Origin: Bibersteinia trehalosi
Lineage (GTDB): Bacteria > Pseudomonadota > Gammaproteobacteria > Enterobacterales > Pasteurellaceae
Direction: 5' to 3'
Length of the DNA stretch: 39,043 nucleotides
Assembly: GCF_004346205.1 (NCBI RefSeq)
Contig: NZ_SMAM01000012.1
Location: forward strand, 1 to 39,043
Shown: positions 34,160-39,043 of the stretch, in pieces
How positions within the stretch are numbered: the stretch's first letter is position 1
Layout: each line of letters opens with the position of its first letter
Notes under the pieces: generated by a model
What the model saw: the letters and a program-made list of their open reading frames with translations, nothing else
The model's database searches: none
What the model was told of the DNA's origin: nothing
Made by a program: the position numbers and the translations under genes

Positions 34160-34819
34160 TTATTCTACAAATTTCACCACTTCATCAAATGACTTACGGG
34201 CTTTTTTACGGATTTCTTTATCACGATAACCGAAGGTACACATCACCGAAATACCCCACTCGTTTGCATCAAACAAGCCTGCTTCAGAGAGAATTTGATT
34301 GACTTTATCGTAATCAAAGCCTTCAATTGGGCAACTATCAATCCCGATCATTGCCGCCCCTGTCATCATATTGCCTAATGCGATGTAGGTTTGTTTACTT
34401 GCCCAGTCAAATAGCGTGCGTTCATTTTCAGCCACTTTGCTGTCATTGACTTGGAAATTGCGATATTTCTCAATAACCGCAGGCATTTGCTCTTCGGTAA
34501 CACCACGTCTAAGCATAGATTCTCGTAAAAACTCGCTGTCATAGCGTGCGTTTTTCTTCGCTAAAATCACCACGATATGGCTAGACGTTTCCATGGTTGG
34601 AATCCCCCAGCAGTAAGGTTTAATCGCTTGGCGGAGTTCAGGATTTTGTAACACAATAAATTCCCAAGGCTCAGAACCGACTGAACTTGGGCTGAGGCGA
34701 CCTAATTCTAAAATATAGTGCATATCCTCAGCAGGGATTTTTTTACTGCCGTCATAAGAACGGGTTGAAGCACGATAGTTGAATGCGTTAAGTACGTCTT
34801 CTTTGTTTAAAAAATTCAT
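34160..34819 (-). CDS. NAD(P)H-dependent nitroreductase-family flavoprotein
   Basis: A 219-residue FMN nitroreductase-fold protein. The FMN-binding start is YRASTRSYDGSKKI, then LSPSSVGSEPWEF as the second FMN contact, and SKQTYIALGNMMTGAAMIGIDSCPIEGFD is the core helix with the substrate-access loop. It resembles the YfkO/NfsB-like group that reduces nitro compounds and quinones. It starts after GGAGAACTCAA, 21 nt downstream of the namA stop, so the two flavoenzymes form one unit read toward lower coordinates. Confidence 0.9.
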   Translation of the reverse strand: MNFLNKEDVLNAFNYRASTRSYDGSKKIPAEDMHYILELGRLSPSSVGSEPWEFIVLQNPELRQAIKPYCWGIPTMETSSHIVVILAKKNARYDSEFLRESMLRRGVTEEQMPAVIEKYRNFQVNDSKVAENERTLFDWASKQTYIALGNMMTGAAMIGIDSCPIEGFDYDKVNQILSEAGLFDANEWGISVMCTFGYRDKEIRKKARKSFDEVVKFVE

Positions 34820-34840
34820 TTGAGTTCTCCAAATTAAAAA

Positions 34841-35902
34841 TTACATAAAGCCCCGTTGGTACTGAGCTGGTACAAATTGCATTTCCTTACTGTCTGCGGC
34901 ATTTTGTTGGTATTGTGCATTTAACACCCAATAAGGGTCACGCAATAACGCACGCCCAATCGCCACCAAGTCGGCATTGCCTAAGCCTAATACGTGGTCA
35001 GCAACCGCTGGATTATCCAACATTCCTACCGCAATAACAGGCACGTTTGTTGCTTTTTTCACTTTTTCAGCAAGATAAACTTGATAACCTGCGTAAAATT
35101 CTGGGTGATTACCTGCGTGTAAAACGCCATCACCACCACCGCTGACATCTAAAATATCTGCCCCAGCCGCGACAAATCGTTTTGCCACCTCAACGCCATA
35201 ATTACTATCAAATCCATCTTTGCCGTATTCTTGCGCAGAGATACGCACAATTAACGGCATATCAGCTGGCATCACCGCTTTTGCCGCTTTAGTCACTTGT
35301 TCACCAAAAAGCATTGGATCTTGACCATATTCATCGGTACGTTTGTTTGATTTTGGCGAATAGAATTGGTGGATTAAATAACCGTGTGCCGCGTGAAGTT
35401 CAATCGCATCAAAGCCAGCTTCTACCGCACGTTTTACCGAGTTTTGGAAGGCTTGGACGAGTTCTTTGACTTCATCAGTGCTTAATTCTCGAGGTGTGAT
35501 GAGATTTTGCCCTGCATAGTCTAACTCACCATAGTGAATGGCTGAAGGTGCAACCGCATTTGGCTCATCTTGTGCCTTACGGCCAGCGTGGGCAATTTGT
35601 ACCGCAATTTTGGCACCATTTGCATGAACGCTATCTACTAGCCGTTTAAATTGAGATTGCTGTTCATCATTCCATAATCCCAAACAATTTGGTGTGATGC
35701 GACCATTTGGTGCCACGTTTGTCATTTCCACAATAATCAAGCCAACACCACCGATAGCACGGCTGGTGTAATGCACAAAATGCCAATCATTTGGCACGCC
35801 ATCTTTGGCGGAATACTGACACATTGGTGGCATCACGACACGATTTTTCAAATCTAAATTTTTAATAGTAAATGGAGTAAAGAGTTTTCTAAATTTTGCC
35901 AT
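34841..35902 (-). CDS. namA: NADPH dehydrogenase NamA/YqjM (old yellow enzyme family)
   Basis: A 353-residue FMN ene-reductase that reduces activated C=C bonds of unsaturated aldehydes and ketones. It begins MAKFRKLFTPFTIKNL. The Cys in PPMCQYS is the YqjM-type redox-tuning cysteine. QIAHAGRKA and IELHAAHGYLIHQFYSP supply the FMN and substrate His pair, and ALLRDPYWV is near the end. A longer ORF to 36061 would overlap the divergent LysR gene, so ATG 35902 is taken although its ribosome binding site is weak. Cotranscribed with the nitroreductase and divergent from a LysR gene that is its likely regulator. Confidence 0.92.
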   Translation of the reverse strand: MAKFRKLFTPFTIKNLDLKNRVVMPPMCQYSAKDGVPNDWHFVHYTSRAIGGVGLIIVEMTNVAPNGRITPNCLGLWNDEQQSQFKRLVDSVHANGAKIAVQIAHAGRKAQDEPNAVAPSAIHYGELDYAGQNLITPRELSTDEVKELVQAFQNSVKRAVEAGFDAIELHAAHGYLIHQFYSPKSNKRTDEYGQDPMLFGEQVTKAAKAVMPADMPLIVRISAQEYGKDGFDSNYGVEVAKRFVAAGADILDVSGGGDGVLHAGNHPEFYAGYQVYLAEKVKKATNVPVIAVGMLDNPAVADHVLGLGNADLVAIGRALLRDPYWVLNAQYQQNAADSKEMQFVPAQYQRGFM

Positions 35903-35951
35903 GCGAAATTTCTTATTATGGAAATATTTGGGGAGATAATAAAGAAGTGAT

Positions 35952-35973
35952 ATTATCATTTCAAATTGATAAT
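35952..35973. promoter_or_regulatory. Candidate LysR operator between namA and lysR
   Basis: A perfect inverted repeat, ATTATCA-TTTCAAAT-TGATAAT, lies in the 91-bp gap between namA and the divergent LysR gene. It is the only clear dyad there and sits 21 bp before the regulator ATG. It differs in sequence from the dyad of the 24-30 kb cluster. Confidence 0.65.
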
Positions 35974-35993
35974 TCTTATATTGAGATATAAAA

Positions 35994-36887
35994 ATGAACG
36001 ATATTAGAACGCTTGATTTTAATTTACTGAAAGCCTTTGTGGTATTGCTTGATGAATGCAATGTGAGCAGAGCTGCAAAGCGGCTATCTATTACTCAACC
36101 AGCAATGAGTGGGATTCTAAATCGTTTACGAGAGAGTTTTAACGATCCTCTGTTTGTACGAGTACAACATGGCATGCAGCCAACGGAACGAGCATTGCAG
36201 CTTGGACGAATAGCAGAAAAAGTGCTGAAAGATATTAACTCCATGCTACAACCACCTGTGCTAGAACCAGAGAAACTCTCAATGACATTACGTATTGCCG
36301 CAATGGATTATGTGCAACAGATCATTGCTCTGCCGTTAATTTTACGTCTTAGACGACTTGCCCCCAATGTCCGAGTTGCCCTGCTGCCCGTACAAGGGCA
36401 AAATATCAAAACCTTATTTGAGCAAAATAAGATTGATCTTGCCTTAGTTAGCCAGCAGCATCTCACTAAAGATATGTATCAAAGCATACTATATGAAGAA
36501 CATTATGTTTGTGTAATGAGTAAAAATCACCCAATGGCAAATGTAGTGCTTACACTGGATCAGTTTTGTGAATTACCTTTTGCTATGCTTTCCTATAATG
36601 GTGGTGAATTTAAAGGAGCGACCGATTTAGCCTTGCAAAAACTAGGACGACAACGCAAAGTGATGGTTTCGGTAAATCATATTTCACTTCTCCCCCAACT
36701 TTTGCAGGGTTCAGATTTAGTAGCCGTTCTGCCTGAACACCTTGCCCGCACATTACCAAATGTGCAGCTACAGCCACCACCTCTTGAGGTAGAAAATTTC
36801 ACCATGATGATGGCTTGGCACGAACGCACAGAGCAAGACCCCGCTCATCGATGGCTTCGTAAGGTATTATCAGCCGTGCTCGAATGA
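35994..36887 (+). CDS. LysR-type regulator divergent from namA
   Basis: A 297-residue LysR-type regulator. The N-terminal winged helix-turn-helix has NVSRAAKRLSITQPAMSGILNRLRESFNDPLFVR, the NodD/LeuO/NahR-branch style. The effector domain spans about residues 90-295 and gives no ligand clue. It is divergent from namA-nitroreductase with a perfect dyad in the gap, so it probably controls that ene-reductase/nitroreductase unit in response to an electrophile (inference). Confidence 0.88.
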   Translation: MNDIRTLDFNLLKAFVVLLDECNVSRAAKRLSITQPAMSGILNRLRESFNDPLFVRVQHGMQPTERALQLGRIAEKVLKDINSMLQPPVLEPEKLSMTLRIAAMDYVQQIIALPLILRLRRLAPNVRVALLPVQGQNIKTLFEQNKIDLALVSQQHLTKDMYQSILYEEHYVCVMSKNHPMANVVLTLDQFCELPFAMLSYNGGEFKGATDLALQKLGRQRKVMVSVNHISLLPQLLQGSDLVAVLPEHLARTLPNVQLQPPPLEVENFTMMMAWHERTEQDPAHRWLRKVLSAVLE

Positions 36888-36954
36888 CACTAGCGGTCTT
36901 ATTTACACAAAAATCTGCAAAACAGCGCGGGCTATCTATTCATGTAGATGATAA

Positions 36955-37842
36955 TCAGCTACGGCACTTATTCTGCATCCCAACTAAAAAAACAATCACA
37001 CCAAACCAAACAAAAGCATAACCAATCAAACCCTGTGTCGATAACGTTTCACCAAATAATAGTACACCGCATAAAAACTGTAACGTAGGCGAAATATATT
37101 GCAACATACCTAGCAACGACATAGAGATCTTCTTAGCCGCAGTCGCAAACCAGATTAATGGCAATGCGGTAGCAATACCCGAGCCAAGTAATATTGTTAT
37201 TTGCAATGGGGTTAATTCTATAAATACGAAAGCATCTTGCAAATGACAAAAATAGAGATAACCCAATGCAAACGGTAACATAAGTAATGTTTCTAATGTA
37301 AAGCCAGACAATGCAGACATTGGCGCTAACTTACGAATTAAACCATATAATGCAAAACTTCCAGCAAGAATTAAAGCGATCCATGGGATCTGCCCTGCTG
37401 GTATGGCAAGCCATAAAATACCTACTGTTGCAGAACATAGGGCAATAAACTGGGTAATATTCAAACGCTCTTTTAATACTAGCCGACCAACAAACACGTT
37501 CAGTAATGGATTGATAAAATACCCCAAACTTGCATCTAAAATATGCTGATTGACTAATGCCCATAAATAAACCAACCAATTTAACCCAATCATAAAGGCT
37601 GAAAGTAAGAAAATACCTAGTACTTTTGGCTGTTTTAATACCCTCAAAACCACGGTAGTCTGCCTAAATACGATTACCAATACAATAGCAAATAACATCG
37701 ACCAAATTACCCGCTGAGCCAGAAGTTGCTCTGCCGGCATTGATGATTGATAAAGCGGAGCCCAATAAATCGGAAACATTCCCCATGTCATATAGCACAT
37801 TAAAGCATAGTGCCAACCTTGTAATTTATCAGTTAGTTTCAT
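36955..37842 (-). CDS. rarD: RarD-family EamA transporter
   Basis: A 295-residue inner-membrane protein with about ten hydrophobic segments in two EamA halves. The start GWHYALMCYMTWGMFPIYW and the block ASLGYFINPLLNVFVGRLVLKERL are RarD hallmarks; the late LLGMLQYISPTLQFLCGVLLFGE completes the second half. RarD proteins are predicted drug/metabolite permeases with no firm substrate (an old link to chloramphenicol sensitivity exists). ATG 37842 is used because the four preceding in-frame codons begin at TTG; the ribosome binding site is weak. Confidence 0.9.
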   Translation of the reverse strand: MKLTDKLQGWHYALMCYMTWGMFPIYWAPLYQSSMPAEQLLAQRVIWSMLFAIVLVIVFRQTTVVLRVLKQPKVLGIFLLSAFMIGLNWLVYLWALVNQHILDASLGYFINPLLNVFVGRLVLKERLNITQFIALCSATVGILWLAIPAGQIPWIALILAGSFALYGLIRKLAPMSALSGFTLETLLMLPFALGYLYFCHLQDAFVFIELTPLQITILLGSGIATALPLIWFATAAKKISMSLLGMLQYISPTLQFLCGVLLFGETLSTQGLIGYAFVWFGVIVFLVGMQNKCRS

Positions 37843-37985
37843 GCTGATACCCAATTATATTCCAAAGTAGATAAAAAATAGTAAACGGAAAGTAGTCGAA
37901 AGGCAAAATAGAGCAGAATCATTTACCCAATCAAGCAATCACAAATGGTTATTTAATGTTCAAATCGTAAGATTTTTTGTAAATT

Positions 37986-38001
37986 CTGGACTTATGTCAC
38001 A
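37986..38001 (+). promoter_or_regulatory. Possible CRP half-site upstream of sxy
   Basis: CTGGA-N6-TCACA has one perfect CRP half (TCACA) and a poor other half. sxy is CRP-controlled in relatives, which is why it was examined. Weak evidence only. Confidence 0.25.
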
Positions 38002-38056
38002 AATTTTATGAAAAAAAGCCATTGCAACACAGCAAATGCTTGAGAGATCATATCCA

Positions 38057-38078
38057 ATCCAAGAAAGCTTTCTTGGAT
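38057..38078 (+). promoter_or_regulatory. Perfect 22-bp palindrome in the sxy leader
   Basis: ATCCAAGAAAG is followed directly by its exact complement, centred 48 bp before the sxy ATG. As RNA it forms a hairpin (small loop at AGCT). There is no T-run, so it is not a terminator. In H. influenzae sxy translation is limited by 5' mRNA structure, so a regulatory hairpin is plausible. Confidence 0.7.
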
Positions 38079-38115
38079 CTTCACCATTGTTACCTTGCCC
38101 AATAAGGAGATTAAT

Positions 38116-38757
38116 ATGAGTAGCATATACAAGAAAACGAGGCTCATCCGTGAAATCTTCGCAGATATTATTGGTGAAACCAGAGTAAAGACGTTCTTTT
38201 CTTACTATGCAATTTTCAAAAATGATTTACTTTTTGGATTGTACAAGAATGATAAATTCTATCTGAGAATGCCTGAACATGCATCAGAAAATGAACTCAT
38301 CAGTCAGCTTGAGCGATTAGATGATGCCAGGTTTGGAATTCATAACAAAAATTTCTACCATCTACCTCAATCAATCTTACTAAATCCGGAGGTGTATTCT
38401 CATTTAGTTAAAACCACTCTCAAAGAAATTGCACTACAGAAAAAGTTATCAAGCCTGAAGCGCCGAGAACTGATTCGTGCCCTACCTAATTTGAATATCA
38501 ATATTGAGAGAATCCTAAAAAAACTTGGTATTTGCTCAATTAATGATTTCATGGCAAGAGGTGCCTACTCGATTTACGTTGAACTAATCAAGTCAGGTAT
38601 TGAGGCTGATGAAACATTTTTATTCAAATTATATGGTGCTATACATCGTCAGTATATTTATACAATGACGCCAGAGCAAAAGAGAAAAATCTTAAAAGAT
38701 GCTAATCAAGCCCTTTATGAAGCAGGGCTGCGTAAGCGTTTTAAGATTGATGATTAG
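38116..38757 (+). CDS. sxy: Competence regulator Sxy/TfoX
   Basis: Sxy is the master co-activator that, with CRP, turns on DNA-uptake genes at CRP-S promoters in Pasteurellaceae. The 213-residue product (H. influenzae 217) has an N-terminal TfoX_N domain, with FFSYYAIFKNDLLFGLYKNDKFYLR equivalent to the FTGYGLF block. The C-terminal TfoX_C domain shows the LPNLNINIERILKKLGI helix-hairpin-helix-like motif and GAYSIYVELIKSG. ATG 38116 has AAGGAG at 6-nt spacing; an in-frame ATG at 38095 is less likely. A palindrome in the leader may control translation. This gene fits the dense uptake signals of the window. Confidence 0.9.
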   Translation: MSSIYKKTRLIREIFADIIGETRVKTFFSYYAIFKNDLLFGLYKNDKFYLRMPEHASENELISQLERLDDARFGIHNKNFYHLPQSILLNPEVYSHLVKTTLKEIALQKKLSSLKRRELIRALPNLNINIERILKKLGICSINDFMARGAYSIYVELIKSGIEADETFLFKLYGAIHRQYIYTMTPEQKRKILKDANQALYEAGLRKRFKIDD

Positions 38758-38759
38758 CC

Positions 38760-38814
38760 TTCCGTTAGGGTAAACGGAATATAAAAAAACCGGCTAGTTT
38801 TAACTAGCCGGTTT
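38760..38814. terminator. Double hairpin between sxy and the tRNA-Asp/Trp operon
   Basis: A weak stem TTCCGTT/AACGGAA (38760-38779) is followed by a perfect 13-bp stem AAACCGGCTAGTT/AACTAGCCGGTTT (38787-38814) with a 2-nt loop. On the minus strand a seven-T run follows, terminating the tRNA operon; on the plus strand it ends sxy. Confidence 0.88.
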
Positions 38815-38821
38815 ATAATAA

Positions 38822-38897
38822 TGGCAGGGGCGGAGAGGCTCGAACTCCCAACACCCGGTTTTGGAGACCGGTGCTCTACCAATTGAACTACGCCCCT
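38822..38897 (-). tRNA. tRNA-Trp (CCA anticodon)
   Basis: A 76-nt tRNA on the minus strand with encoded CCA. The acceptor stem is AGGGGCG/CGCCCCT and the anticodon loop CTCCAAA. Nearly identical to the E. coli sequence from memory. It follows tRNA-Asp in one unit. Confidence 0.97.
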
Positions 38898-38956
38898 ATT
38901 GATAGATTTTCTTTTTCTATGAAAAGAGCGAGTATGAAACTCGCTTTGAAATAAAG

Positions 38957-39033
38957 TGGCGGAACGGACGGGACTCGAACCCGCGACCCCCTGCGTGACA
39001 GGCAGGTATTCTAACCAGCTGAACTACCGCTCC
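38957..39033 (-). tRNA. tRNA-Asp (GTC anticodon)
   Basis: A 77-nt tRNA on the minus strand with encoded CCA. The acceptor stem is GGAGCGG/CCGTTCC and the anticodon loop CTGTCAC. The tRNA-Asp-tRNA-Trp order is the one found at the end of some rRNA operons, so an rRNA operon may lie beyond the window edge (inference). Confidence 0.96.
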
Positions 39034-39043
39034 GCATTAAAAT

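Noticed and set aside
34841..36061. Longer NamA frame starting at 36061
   Set aside because: It would overlap the divergent LysR gene by almost 70 bp and adds residues absent from the family.

Overview
The window reads as a chromosomal segment of a Pasteurellaceae bacterium, most likely Mannheimia haemolytica or a close relative. Three things point there: many copies of the (A)CAAGCGGT(C) uptake signal used by the Actinobacillus pleuropneumoniae/Mannheimia branch; a subtilisin-like autotransporter matching the M. haemolytica serotype-specific antigen Ssa1; and gammaproteobacterial housekeeping blocks (thrU-tyrU-glyT-thrT-tufB, mltG-tmk-holB, murB-birA, rph/yicC). The assignment is from memory of these families; no database search was run.

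Layout. 1-955: tRNA-Thr, Tyr, Gly, Thr and the 5' part of tuf on the minus strand under a strong promoter. 1134-2788: coaA and trmN. 2817-5784: operon mltG-tmk-(YceK-like lipoprotein)-holB. 5919-8726: ssa1. 8826-12962: kpsC-kpsS-mutM, joining capsule Kdo-linker transferases to a DNA repair gene. 13167-16657: rph, yicC, birA, murB. 16820-19882: oxyR-fabR-thioredoxin-like-lplA, closely packed.

20044-24240 is rearranged accessory DNA: a 5'-truncated carboxylesterase, a glutathione S-transferase gene with a perfect Neisseria AG-DUS in its terminator and a 4 x 11-bp tandem repeat upstream, fragments of an aldo/keto reductase and an ACT-domain protein, then a full-length paralogous carboxylesterase sharing a nearly identical 225-bp 3' end with the truncated copy.

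22603-31419 holds the most interesting system. Four minus-strand transcription units (secreted carboxylesterase; secreted Cys-type alpha/beta hydrolase + secreted cupin-CMD fusion; aldo/keto reductase + secreted esterase-713-like hydrolase; exported flavodoxin + membrane cytochrome b) each start from a 66-bp promoter module. In every module a TATACT/TATAAT -10 box lies exactly 53 bp from a LysR-type T-N11-A dyad, which places the dyad near -65. The fourth module is shared with a divergent CrgA-like LysR gene. I infer a self-contained LysR regulon for envelope-located hydrolytic and redox processing, perhaps of quinones, lactones or other electrophiles; the substrate is unknown.

31615-37842: Gfo/Idh/MocA oxidoreductase, zinc alcohol dehydrogenase, nitroreductase, old-yellow-enzyme NamA with a divergent LysR gene, and RarD. 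38116-38757: sxy/tfoX, the competence regulator, with a perfect 22-bp palindrome in its leader. The window ends with tRNA-Trp and tRNA-Asp on the minus strand. Many terminators here are built from inverted pairs of uptake signals.
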